The notes under the pieces are model-generated. The model worked only from the letters and a program-made list of their open reading frames with translations. It had not been told where the DNA came from and made no database searches. A stretch of DNA of 64,000 nt from Onchocerca lupi (Eukaryota > Nematoda > Chromadorea > Rhabditida > Onchocercidae), in assembly GCA_028564675.1 (NCBI GenBank), contig JAOVVO010000009.1, positions 186,001 to 250,000 of the forward strand, read 5' to 3'. Made by a program: the position numbers and the translations under genes. The stretch's first letter is position 1. Every line of letters starts with the position of its first letter. Below are positions 1-12,554 of this stretch, one piece after another.

Positions 1-1578
1 GTTGCTACTGCAGTGTCGCTTTGAACTCCACTCTTGATATTGCTATGTCGATCTAAGAACTCCGAACTTGAACTTGAATTCCAGCTCCAAGTTCTATTCT
101 TTTAAATATTTTCGGGGTTCCTCATTCTTCCCTGATTTTCATTGTGTCGCCTCTTGCTTTGTTGGTCTCACTTTGTTTATCTATGAATTGGAGCGTTTTG
201 GTGGTAAATATGTTTATCCTCTTGGCAAACATATTTGTCCTTTTGGCTGCAAGCATGTTTGTCATCCTTTGAAACTATATTGGGCCACTTGACCTTTAGC
301 ACTCCTTGGTTTACAATAATTGACATCTTTCGACTTTCGCTGACAGAAAAGAGAAAAAAAAAGGGAAAGCGCACGTTTCTAAAATGTTTAGTTTCACAAT
401 GCTTGTGCTTAAACAATATTTTTTGTTTTCTTGTCTGTCTAGATATAGAGATTTATCTGGTTTGCAGACTCTAGAACATGCAACATATAATTTTCATGTG
501 AGAAATCACGAGTCTAGATCTAAACCGCACAAATCTAAAGACTGGTCCCGAGTTTTGTTGACGGTGATTGCAAACGTCAATCGAATTGGGAATTGCAATC
601 TCTCAAATTGAAATGACATATCCATTGGAATCATATGAATGCAGGAAATGAGAATATCTTCATTTTTAAAAGGTCTTGTCAAAAATGTTGCTTGTACGAC
701 ATTGCTCATTAATTTTCTTAATGCAAGTCGCGCGCCGTTACAAGGCTTTGGCTCACTGATAATTCGCAACATGATAATTGGCAGCCGATTTTCAATTGCA
801 GTATGTGCGGTGGCATCCCTGATAGATCGAATGAATTCGAAAATTCTGTTGGATAATTAATCGCTTCATCTGTTTCCACAAAAGTGTCGACGGACTTGTA
901 GTGATTGCCTCGTTTTGAATGTTAGACTGAATAATATTGTTAAGTTCGTCGACGTCTTGTTCTTGCCCGCTAAAATAGCTCTTCAATCAGCCAATCACGA
1001 TTCTTATAATTGTTTGAAGTCGGGAAATACTTTTTCAATCAATTTTTTTTACGTCACTAAATCGCAGAAGTTATTAGGCAATGAAATTCCTCCTGAGGTC
1101 AGATCAACCGGCATCTTTCCTTTCCAATTTCCACAACTGATGTGAGAATATCTCAGGTGATCGGCCGTTTTACAGTTGGACACGCATACTTGCATTTAAT
1201 TTTAACGTCTTTATATGTCGCATCAAAATAGAAATTGAATGTGACTGAACTTGAACTCCTGCTCCCGCAGAACTGTGTGACTAAGTTACGAAGTCCTGAT
1301 CTTTTACATCCTTCGGGGTTTCGCCTCCTCCAGCATGTCATCTTATGATTGGCTGACCTCACACTTTATTATAGAAAGTAGGCGTTATCAATAGATTTAG
1401 TCCGCTCGCTTATTTTTACTTTGTCACCGGTATGACAGATAAAAAAAAAGGTAGGTATATCTATACAGAAACACGTGCCTATCCGAATACAATGTTTAAA
1501 ATTTCAAAGCAATCGGTGGAGAAGTTACAACGTTGTGATGAAAGTAACAACGAACTTTCACATTTTTATTTATATAGA
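1..1578 (-). mobile_element. Helitron copy 1, 5' portion, cut by left window edge
   Basis: Read on the minus strand, the element begins at position 1578 with TCTATATAAATAAAAATG, preceded by host A. This fits the Helitron rule of a 5' TC end inserted after A. About 180 bp of subterminal sequence (1400-1578) matches the same zone of the other two copies. The interior holds decayed Pif1-type helicase fragments on minus. The left part (1-500) matches the region 3' of the helicase in copy 2, and the 3' end lies outside the window. Certain as a relative of copies 2 and 3; calling it a Helitron rests on helicase type plus terminus. Confidence 0.85.
400..1362 (-). pseudogene. Helitron Pif1-like helicase fragments (copy 1)
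   Basis: Broken reading frame. In order on minus: 1362-1153 includes the stretch KDVKIKCKYAC; 986-792 carries DVDELNNIIQSNIQ; 772-506 carries PFKNEDILISC and the late helicase block ITVNKTRDQSLDLCGLDL. These blocks also occur in copies 2 and 3 and are typical of the C-terminal half of animal Helitron helicases. Frame changes and stops separate the pieces, so no intact enzyme can be made. The Walker A part of the helicase and the Rep part are absent from this copy's visible segment. Confidence 0.8.
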
Positions 1579-1652
1579 TTGTGAATCAAATTCCTCATCA
1601 TTACTATAAATTTCTCTTAACAAAAAATTTAATAAGAAATGATGAAGACTAC

Positions 1653-3303
1653 CTTGTTCTATTTCACTTTCACCACTACTAGACTGTTCACGTCTTCGTT
1701 TTCTGTGCCGTTTCTTTGTCTTCTTCCAGCTATCTTTCTTGTGTTTTCTGTGTTCGTCATCATTACTGTCACAACTACAGATAAAAAAACTCCAAATTTT
1801 TTGAAAGCTTTTATCATAAACTAATCTTTCCATCATAAATCATATGATGGGGACTTCCACTAAATTAGCAAGGTCTAGAATTTAAAAATGTAGTCATTTA
1901 CTTACTTAAATTCTTCATCGCTGACATTTAGTGGTTTCGCGGAAGATGTCCCAGAGTCCGATACTGACATATGAATGGTAGCATCAGATACCGCAACTTC
2001 TCGTGCATGCAAATTTTGAAAAATTAGTTAATGGGGATTAGAAAACTGTTGTGTAGTTATGGAGTTAAGAAGTTCAGAAATGCAGCAATGAAATAAAATG
2101 CATGAAAGTTCTCAGAGAGCTTTATGGACACAAAATAACCTGTTTTGCTGTGATACAAGAGACATCTCTCAGACTGGGTAGTGATCGACTGTTCTTACTT
2201 CTTGGCAGTCTTACAAATTGCGATCTTTCGATTGCTGATGACCACTGATATCTTTCTAAGCAACTTCATATTCAATATAGAATTTTTAATAAGTCCTTAA
2301 TTACGAATATACATTACGAGAATTTAAATTGCCAAGTCTTGGAAGTTCACTACTTACCCATACCAGAAAACAAAGGTCTCGGACAACCGACAGCATTTCG
2401 ACGTATTCGATAATGAATATCTGGTATCTAGAAATATTCTTTACAGTTATATAAACCTAAGAGTGAGTTTTTTTTTTTTTCAAGAAAAAAAAAAAAACGA
2501 AGAAACAAGTTCCATTGAGAAGAAAAAATTTTAAAAAACAAAATGTACCTGTTCTACTGAATTAGGTATAGGAAGCAGTGGTCTCATGCCAAACAGATTA
2601 GCTGATGTGGTGTGTGAAACAATTAATGGCGGCACTGCCGCCTGTCCGCCTGCTGTAGACAGCATATTAATTGTGCCTGAAGTTACCAAATTTTTTCCAG
2701 TAATTTTAAATACTTTATAACCTAATAAATTTCAAAAGTTTTGCTTTGTATGGCTATACTGATGGATGAATGCATGAATTAAATAATGTACTTGAAAGAT
2801 TCTCCATTTTCCCCACCGTATTTAACTCAATCTCAATAGCTATTATAACGTATGAATGAAATACTCTATTTTAGCATATCGGATTTAGTCATTTCCTATT
2901 AGACGGTAATCAATATTATATACTTTAAAAATTAAGTAGTAAAAATGCAAGAGTGAGATTTGCCAAATAGCATAATATGAAAAATAATAGTTGCAAAGTG
3001 CATTCCGCATAAAACGGTGATTTTTTTTTTTTTTTTCAGACACTATCCTGGAAAAGTAATCGACTTTTTGCACTTGAAACATTAATTTTTGTTAACTTTG
3101 CTGGACATTTCCTATTACCCACTCTAAATTTTTAAGGACCGCTGATACCTTTGATAACTACAGAATTCCACTTCGAATTACACATAAACATTACCTAACG
3201 AACTATTGCAACCAAGCCTCGGTACTTCTGGAGTCAGAACAGGCCGAACTGCTTGTTGAGACAAATTGATCCGGGGCAAATTTGAACCAGAATTTGGAAA
3301 CAT
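1653..3303 (-). CDS. Unrecognised small basic, Ser/Lys-rich nuclear-type protein, five exons
   Basis: I do not recognise this gene. Five minus-strand exons join in phase: 3303-3195 (ATG at 3303, MFPNSGSNLPRINLSQQ), 2676-2549, 2427-2358, 1999-1906 and 1774-1653, about 174 residues. The first three exons are Pro/Leu-rich. Exon 4 is acidic and Ser-rich (PLNVSDEEF). Exon 5 is a strong Lys/Arg/His tract (KKTKKRHRKRRREQ) followed by SSSGESEIEQ, resembling a nuclear localisation signal with phosphorylatable serines. Exon 4's acceptor (GAG) is weak and chosen by phase. The 3' end is unsettled: a GT donor occurs at 1652, but unspliced reading stays open into the neighbouring Helitron and stops there. 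It lies 512 bp downstream of rad-50 on the same strand. Confidence 0.6.
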
Positions 3304-3581
3304 TTTTATTTTTTGATGCACTAAACATCATCAACCAAATATTCCAAATTTGAATCGCCAATTGAATAATTTATAAACACTAATTCTTTTTCCTTCTTTC
3401 CTAAGCCAAAAAACTTTTTTACGATTTACTACATCGATATATCCCGTCTCTTTAAATATCATGAATAATGTAACAATATGATACTCAAAGAAATTTTTTT
3501 CTTGATGAAATAGATATAGCAAATAGCGAATTTTTTGAGCAATAACAAAAGTTTAAATAAAATTTTGATTAATTCGAATAA

Positions 3582-3587
3582 TTTATT
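3582..3587 (-). promoter_or_regulatory. Candidate poly(A) signal AATAAA for rad-50
   Basis: AATAAA on the minus strand about 230 nt after the rad-50 stop codon and 280 nt before the ATG of the next minus-strand gene. Placement fits a 3' end signal, but this AT-rich DNA gives such hexamers by chance. Confidence 0.35.
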
Positions 3588-3814
3588 CAAATCCAATACA
3601 TAAGGAATTAATCAAGGAAAAATTTTAATTCCGACGAAACTTGGAAAATGAACGTAATTATGGAGAAATCAGCACGTAACAATAAGATAAAATGAAAGCA
3701 CAGAATAATACCAGTATTCAAGTGATAAAATGAAGAAATAAGTTTCACGCAAGGAGAAAAAAAATTCATAAAAACATCTGGGATATAAACAAGGCATTAC
3801 GAGAGAGGCATTGT

Positions 3815-6800
3815 TTACCCTTCACGCATAGTTGCATCTTCCAAATTCCGGTGGCGTTTCACTCGTGACAAACCTGTAGAAAAAAAATGAAAAAAATCAT
3901 TGGTCAAACTATACACATTATCAGTTATGAAAAAGTAATATATACGTCACATAGCAAATATGTAAAAACATATGAAAATAAAATCAATTCAGAACGGTCT
4001 GAAATGAAAACTAAAAATATGAGAGTACTTCTCTGTAAATACATTTTTACTTGAAAAGTCTTGTTGCGTGTTCTGCTCATTAAAAATTTACCAATAATAC
4101 CAAATTTTAGAAACAAACCTGCATCATCTTTCGATACTGAGTAAACCCATTCCGGTCGACACAGTTGTCGAAGATGTTCCACAAAACGGTTGTCATGCGT
4201 TATCACAATAAGTTGGAACAATTTAGCATTATTTGCACATCGCGCAGAAATAATATCAGCTAACATGTCCCCCAAATTCTCTACCTAAAAATAAAAAAAA
4301 AAAAATATGAATTATCAAAATCCAAAAAATAATAATTCGAGACATACCCGTCTTGTAAACATAAGTAATAGACATGTAGTAGTGCACTGTATCAACAAAT
4401 ATTATTGAGTTCTGCCCTTCCGTGAATATCTTTAAAAAGCTGAGAAAAGAATAAGCAATTTGGATGGATCAACTACCCTTAATCATTCAATGGTAAAAGT
4501 AGCTTACTTTCAATACATCTAGATTTGCAGTCGGTTCATCAAGTGCAATTATCGAACATTTATCACAGAAAACGTCTGACAATGCAATTCGTATCAATAT
4601 CGATGCAAGCATCTGAATATTGCATCTATCAATCATAATTCTGGTCTATATTTTTGATGAAATCACTTCACTTAACTTTCTTTTGTTTTAAATTTAAAAA
4701 GACTTCATTCATTGTTCAAGGGCAATTTATAGCTAGTCATAACCTACTTCTTCCAATAATTTGTGTTATATAAATATAAATAAATGGCAGCCAATAAAAA
4801 AAGCCATACTTTTTGTCCAGCGCTACATCTTCCTGGCATATCAATTTCAGTGCCACCAACATACATTACCACGCGATAATTATATGATTTCTTTTTTTCA
4901 TTTTCGCCAGCGCTTTCAGATCTTCAAACAAAAGGAAATGATCAATGTATAAAGGAAACTGTGTAAAGAACTGATTTCATACTTGACATAAAATATCAAA
5001 GATTTCCGCCAAATGGAAATTTTAAACTAGAATATTAAAAGCAGTATTAAAACATTATTCATGCGGTCTTTAAATCAATAAAAAAATTAATAATACAATC
5101 AGATGAATTCAATAGCAGCAGAAAATTTCAAATTATTACTTGATTTGTATAGTTTCGATATCATTGCCATGATATACTTGCTCCCATAAAGAACTCAATA
5201 CTTCATTAATTTCTTCCATTTTTTGAGCATGAAATTTCACAACAGACTCATCCACTGCTCGTATATAATTTGTCAAATCCTACATACAAAATGAACAGAT
5301 GGATTGGAGAATTTTAAACAGTATATGCTTATCAAATTGAAAACAACGACAATGAGTTTTGCTTACGAAAGTAAAGAACCTCTATAACTCCTTTGACCAC
5401 ACATTTCTTCACGATCTCTTTTTTAAACTCTTCTTTGAACTGCGCGTATTCAGATGATGCCAAAATTTTTTCCATAGTCGTTAACCGTTTTTTCTGCTCA
5501 TTTAGTTCACCGAAAATACAAAATTACTAACAAAACAAGTATGGAATAAAGACAAAAAGATTAATCGATGTCGGCCGCAGATCTACAATTCCATCAGCAA
5601 GGTTAGTAAATACTCGACAAACTGTATATTAACATTCTTTAGCTATTTTAATAAGGCTGCATTATTAATTCACCTCTTTTATTCTCGATCACTAATTGTA
5701 AATCATTCACTTCGTTTGAAAGTAAACTCAGTTTTTCTCTCAGAACTGGGATTGCTGTACCATGCCACTTTGTTTCTTTCAAGCCTTCATTTAAACTTTT
5801 GATCCTTTCTTGTAATTCCAATTTTCGAAGTTGATCATCCAATCGACGTTTATGCTCATGCTAGAAAACAATATTCTAGATTCAAAATTGCTTAAAAAAG
5901 TCCAGTAGGAAAAAAACATGTTTTTATCTGATGATTTTAAACTGAGTAGTAAAATCCTAAGTATAAATCTTAAGTTAGCAGTAGGCTTAAATATAAAATG
6001 CATACTTTTGAATTCAAGCAATTAATTTGTTCAGTTAAGTTGCGCATTCTGGCGTTGCTTGCATTAATTTTGATAGCTATTCTTGACAAATCCTTTTCTT
6101 GGTCCTTCAAATCACCAGAACTATCAGCAACATCTTGCAGCTTCTTATCTATTGCTTCTAAAAATTTACAAATTGTCAAAAATGATTTTTGAACTGATAG
6201 ATAAACAAACATGAAAATAAAAGCAATATTTTGCATTTATGAGCAACAAATACCCAATTCTCTTGCAGCATCTTCTGCATCTCGTAATGAGTGTCTTAGT
6301 TTTGCTTCTTTATTTTTCATTTCACTTTGTATAACAAACCGCTCCTTTTTCATCATCTACAATGAGAGAATTATGAAATGTAAATTGATATGATGATCTA
6401 TGGAATTCTTATTGGGAGTTTTACTGCACAAACGCACAAATCTATATTATATCTACCGTTTAATCTTTCATGATGCAGTATTACTTGATTTGTAATGTAT
6501 AATTAGACTGGAAAAAACAAAACTAACAGCTACCTGTAATTTTTCTTCAATAATCGGTTTTTGTGCCTTCAGCTTCTGTAAATCTTGCTTAGTCTCTTCC
6601 AGTTCTTTTTCTTTACCGTCTAATAATTTTTTTATTGAATCAAACTGCATTACTTTTTCATTTAAAGCAATGCGAAGCTCCTTCGATGCATTTAACTGAA
6701 AAGAACTAGATAAAAATAAGTATTTTGGGATTCTCCACTATCAAAGCAGATAATAATGGTTTTAAAGTTAATTAATTATCATTGCAAAAGCGTGGATTCT

Positions 6801-9800
6801 ATATTATTACCATTTTCGTCGTATTTGAAATGTTCCAACCTATAATTTATTTAAAAAGGCAAAAACTAAATGAGGTAAAAACTTACCTTTTCAGTGAGTT
6901 TGTTCCTTTCAGAAGCTGCTATCTGAATCATATCGAGTTTATTAATCAATTCAGTAAATCGTTCCTGGAAATCACAAGTTGAAATTATTGCAAAGAGGAA
7001 ATTATGCAAAAATCATGAAAATCATCAAAAAATGATTTTAATGAAAATCATGTAAATAATATATATTTTCTAGAATTAACTTCGTAAAATATAAATTTTA
7101 ATCACTTCGTTCTCTTTTATTTCGATTCGTATATCACTCAGTGACCGTTTCGTACATTCAGTATCACTAATTTCTGCTTTCAACAATTTTATATCGTACT
7201 TTGCACCTGATAATGATTTCCAAATGTTATCCATCAAAGAAGCATCAACCTAAAAAAAATTTAAACTGACTGAAAAAAAGTACTTCAAAAAATGCATTTC
7301 TACATAGCAATCTATAACAAACTTATATCCGTTTCATCTTACATGTTTCTCATATTAACATGCCATTCATCTTCAATTAAATACAACGAATTCCAATTGC
7401 TATGCCAAGCAAAATGAAAGAACAACCACATGGAAATACAGTAACACCTGAACATCGCGAATCACATTCAGCTTCTGTAAAATGATATCTCTTTCAGACT
7501 TCGACTTCGCAAATTCTGCTTCCAAATCACGCAATTTTTCCTAAATACGATATTTCAGTAGAAGTGAGAAAGCATATAAAAATCAAAAAAGATGCTAGCT
7601 AGAAAATGACTATAAAATGAAAATATATACAAGCAATATACTTCTGCTTTTTTCAAATTTTCCTGCAATCTTTCTTTTTCGCTATTTGATTGCTTCAACA
7701 TTTCAACATAAGGCACAATTTCCATAATTTCATTTTGCATCGTTTCATAATCCTTAACTTTACGAATCAATTTTGCGGCATCTCTAATGAAGTCATTCTT
7801 TTTCTGCTTTATCTGAAAACTGATTTCAAATTATTTATTACACCACTATTAAAATTCTTTGCAAATGAAAACAGTTCTATAAGTTTCCCATGGTCCAAAA
7901 ATTTCAAATATTCATTTATGTATCCAATCTCTTACTAAATCTTTAGATTCAATAAAATTTATATGCTTTTTATCAGAACCTTTTTTTTAAGAACATCAGA
8001 ATCCTCTTCATTGCTGTATGACTGTTCACAAAGCGGGCAACATTTTCTCAAGTTGACTTCTTCCTCCCATTGTTCATATAAGAATGTACAGCCATCGATA
8101 CGTCCTGAATCTTGCTGCGATTTTCTAAGAAGTGTTCTGATTTCATTCAAACGAGTTTCCACCTCATTTTCATGGGTAGCAACCTTTAAATTTTACAAAT
8201 AAATAGGTTTTCATAGATAGCAACCTCTAAATTTTACAAGAACGGAAAAGCAATATTCAATAATGTGCTTAAAAAAGTACTAAATCTCAAAATCAAAGAA
8301 CAAATTCACTTTTTTCGTTTCAGTTTCTTTCAAAATAAGAATATTAAAACCCAGAGATGTTGAAACCAATATCTTACATAAGCATGTCTCACTTCTTCAA
8401 GAAAACAACCTTTGTTATTTTTCGCCTATAGGCTGTGATCTGATCGGAAAGTTGATCCACTTCTCGGCCAATTTGTGATGCAACAAATTGAGCTCGGGAT
8501 ACCTCCTTTTCACGAATTTTGAATTCATCTTCAGCCGTTAATAAACTCTGTTCTGTTTTTCGGGAATAAATGATGAGGCGTTCGCTAAAAAAATGGCATT
8601 TGAAATGATCATAAGCATTCTTGAAATATGTATGAAACAAATCATTCCATGATTATCAATGTCCAATTAACATTATTCAACATTAATAGAATAGCCAAAG
8701 CTGAAATTAGCCCATGTGCATCAGTTAGAATATAATGCGTATCAATAATATTTAATAGATTAAAGAAAAAAAATTGTTTGTGCAGATAGGTCATTTGATT
8801 TTTATTAATTTTGGTTAGCAAGATTATCATGGCTATTCTTTTTTGGATTTTTGTGTTTCCATTTTAATTACAAGAAAAATCTTTTCATCCTTAATCTTAA
8901 CGCATAAATTTTACCTAATTTTGTATTCAGAGCATTTAAAGAGCTAAAAGTTCAGCAGAAATTAAACTGACCTCAGAGGGAATTCAGGCTCTTTGGTGTT
9001 GAATATTTCCAATAAGGCAATCTGGTGCTTATCTTTAAGTATGCAGAGTTCCTTTTCGAATTTCATTAATTCATCATTTCTTTGCTTGACTTTATTTTTA
9101 ATTTCTTCAGCATTTTCTCTCATATAGTATTCTTTCTTGAGCACTTCTATCTCAAAAAAGTGTACTGCATTTGAATTTAGCACTTCTTGAAACATAATGA
9201 AAATGAAATGAACTAAAATTAAGAATATTATGAGAACATGAACTTACGAGAAACCAGCAATACATATCACAAAAAGGAAAAAATCAAGGTTAATAGTTTA
9301 CTTTGTTTGTAATTTTATCTCTTTCGTTTTTTAGATCTTCAATCTTATTTTCTTGTTGTTCGTTTTTCCATAATTCATTTATTTGTTTTTCTTGTTCTGA
9401 TATTTCATTTTGCAAACGATCAAACCTGAATAGTTCTTCATCTTTGCCACAAATTGTTAATAATGTTATTAATGGTAGTAACTATTGCATGATGAACGAT
9501 ATCTCCAGGTACTGACCAACATTTATATTTCCCAATAAGACGAAAGCTGTGAGAGATAAGAAGTTTCTTTTTCGTACTTGCAACACGAAATAGAGCATCT
9601 AAAAGACTAATTAACATTACCAGCAAATGTAACTGATAATATAATTATTTACTTCTCCGATGAATTAGCTGTTTCCATTAAGTTACATTTTGCTGCAACA
9701 ATATCTTCTTCCAGTCGTTTATACTCCTCATCCCTCAATTCTGTTCTTGCTGTAACTTGAGCTAAAATTCCCGAAATGCTATCAATTTCTTTCTGGCAAT

Positions 9801-12554
9801 TCGCCTGCTTTTCTTCCATTTCAAGCTGCAATAAAAAATAGTTGAAGCAACTAATGCAAACAATAAAATAATATACTAAAAATGAAAAAAGATTATTTAA
9901 ATGAAATATTGGAAAAAAAAAGAAAAAAATTACTACAAAATTATCGACATCTTCCTTTCGTTTTTCTATCAAATGATACAACTGCTTCAGAGTTTCCGTT
10001 TGTTCATCTGAAAATAACACAAACATTTCTAAGCATTGCAGAAAACATTAGAAGCACGGATAAGATAACCACTGATTAAAAATTCTTACTTACTAAACTG
10101 AACCGTAAACAGTACGTTTCCAAACATTGTTCCTTTTCCATTATCATTTTGTCACGCATCTATAATGATAAAGTAAGGACGAAAATGCAATTTCCAGCAA
10201 TCGCTGAATATGAAGTTTTATAAATAACCTTTTGATTCAAATACTGATTGAAAAATTCACCATTTGAATGCTTTTTAGCTGGACAATTATTTTGTCGATC
10301 TCTGTTTTCTTTGATATATATTCCTTAATTTCTGCATTAAGTTTATCAATCTCAGCATTGACATGACTTCGGTTTCGTTCAATATCTTCAAATTCATCAG
10401 AATGAGTGATCTGCAACGAAAGCAACAATATACTGAAAATTTTAGGATTAAAAATTGAACTGATAAAGAAATTCTTTCAGAACCAATCACTAAAATCAAC
10501 TGCTTAATAAATACTGTAGTCAATCAAGTTAACAGTATTAAGCAATAGATTTGCTGTTCCACATATATTAATTAATTTATTCTGTGAAGACTAATAATGA
10601 TAAATGAACATGATCATTCGTAAATTTGTACTAGAATTCAAAAATACATTAATTACATACAGAATCAATTTCACGTTTTAAATTTTCGATTCCTCCTTCA
10701 TAATCCAGGGCCGAGCAGCATTCGATTTGATCAATAAGTAGTTGCTTTTCCGCTTCTATCATATCTTAATTAAGATTTCAATAAAGATCACATAAATAAG
10801 TTTAAAACTTAATGATCAAACAAGATTTACCATGTTTCTTTTTTAACATTTCTGCTTCATCAAGTTCTGCAACTATCACACTTTTCTTGGCATTGTATTC
10901 TTTGAGTAATGTTTGTTTTAGTAAAATTTCTTTCTCATTTTCTGCTACTTGTTTCTTCAGATTGATGTATTCATTATGCAACTATAATGGAGTAAACATG
11001 TCCAATATAGCAGCTTAATAAGAACAAAAAATAAATAAATTTATGCAAAAGCAATATTAAGAAAAAAAAAATAAAAATTGGGAAATAAATACAAACTTCG
11101 ATTTTTTCTTCTTGTTGTCTAATGAGAAGCGGTAGTCTACCTTCAGTGATCCTCAATTCTTGCTGCTGCAAAATTTTTTTCCGTCACAATGGAGTAAATT
11201 GGAATTAAATGATAAAAAATTGGCAAAAGAAAAAAATTCAAAAAAATAAAAAACATTTTCTTTCAATTCCTTCCTCAAGACTTCAATTGCTTTCACATAA
11301 CCCGTCACTTGAAAAATCTCATCAAAGCGTTCTTTCAGCTTTTTCGGCTCATCAAGCGGCCTAAAATGATCGAAAGAAAATTAAGTGGAATTTCAAAAAC
11401 TTTCGTAAAGAATTATCAACTTTGATGTAATTATATTCCGATTATTTGGAGTCAATGTTCGTCCTTTCCACCACTACTTACATATAACAATGAGAAGTTG
11501 CAGACAAGAAATTCATTAGCAACAAACAAAAATGAAACTTTGAACGAACCATGACGATTCTTCCTGATGACAGAAGACAACATACTCCAAAACTGCTGAG
11601 GGTAAACCAAGAAGATTTAAAATCTATAATAATTCTTAGTGAAGAATGACTGAAACTAGAATGCGAGGCAATAAATATAGCACTGTACAAGAAAAAATCA
11701 GCCATACTAAAATTAAAATCGAAACTTATACCTCTTTCCTGCAGTCAACGACTTTTGATGATAAGCTTTTCCACTCACCAGGTTCTTTCTCGATTGCAAT
11801 GGTACTCTCCTCTGATTTGTTTGTTATTTTACCCTACAAATTAATCTTCCAATGATAGAAATAGATCAAAGCGGATATAAAATATACTTTTGAAGTTGAA
11901 CCATGCTTCACCTTAGCACCCTTAGATTGCATTACACGACGAGTAACAACGCAAGATCTGCCTCTGATATCTTTGAATTTGAGCTTCACTGATGCATCCA
12001 CTCGAGATCTATCAGCTAACTGCAAATTCATAATGACAACGAATTGCTAATATTTGTAAAAAAGACGCAGCTCCTCCATCATTTTCATTTTTTCAAAGTT
12101 TCAATGTAGATCATTCTACTAATTAAGATGCGGATAGAAAATATTTCTCAAAATCGCGTAATGCCACAACATAACAAATTTAAAGTGAAATAGCACTGTA
12201 TCACTGTTCTAAAACTAATTAGCTTCCGAAATGAGTATCGAATATAAGGCATATCCATTAACAAACAATTAAATAAGAAAGGAAGAAAAATTAAAATGAG
12301 GAACGAGCGCAAAAGACAGAATGGAAATGACATGGCAAACCTACTCGCATATCATGGATAAATGCTTGGAAGCTTCCTTTGGGCAATTCACCAGTTGTGA
12401 CATATTTAAGCGCTTCAATGATTGTTGTCTTTCCAGCACCATTTGGTCCACAAATAATAGTTAGTGGTGAGAGGAATTCGATGACATTAGCATTCTGAGG
12501 TCCCACTCCGATACTGCGGATTCCCTGCAGTTCCACTGTGTCCAGCAACGACAT
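3815..12554 (-). CDS. rad-50: RAD50, SMC-like ATPase of the MRE11-RAD50 DNA repair complex
   Basis: RAD50 binds MRE11 and tethers and processes DNA double-strand breaks in the nucleus. Thirty minus-strand exons (high-low): 12554-12345, 12019-11888, 11833-11732, 11623-11550, 11360-11255, 11165-11097, 10981-10831, 10764-10661, 10410-10261, 10159-10090, 10007-9937, 9825-9653, 9425-9302, 9150-8972, 8584-8410, 8183-7980, 7812-7642, 7540-7448, 7249-7106, 6964-6887, 6695-6534, 6356-6254, 6157-6006, 5860-5674, 5510-5380, 5279-5140, 4921-4810, 4612-4508, 4284-4119, 3873-3815. They total 3897 nt, 1298 residues, close to the human 1312. Walker A GPNGAGKT is at 36-43, Q-loop block FCHQEESSW in exon 4, zinc hook CPLC at 679-682 amid coiled coil, signature SAGQK at 1185-1189, Walker B IIALDEP near 1211-1217, H-loop ITHD with His about 1254. 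The start [16 protein letters not shown] is preferred over an upstream ATG at 12566. The exon 24/25 acceptor is non-canonical. Confidence 0.95.
8177..8239. repeat. Two 22-bp direct repeats 41 bp apart at a rad-50 exon edge
   Basis: Copies at 8177-8198 and 8218-8239 differ at one base. The first spans the 5' edge of the zinc-hook exon and its acceptor; the second lies wholly in the upstream intron and so duplicates the exon edge and acceptor region. Confidence 0.8.

Noticed and set aside
4333..4452. Open stretch inside a rad-50 intron (reads [19 protein letters not shown] on minus) flanked by AG and GT
   Set aside because: Skipping it joins [12 protein letters not shown] to VENLGDML with exactly the spacing of the RAD50 family after Walker B. 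Including it would disrupt the ATPase fold.
9438..9626. 62-codon minus frame between two rad-50 exons
   Set aside because: Exons 9653-9825 and 9302-9425 join directly in phase 2 as coiled coil; the frame is intronic chance.
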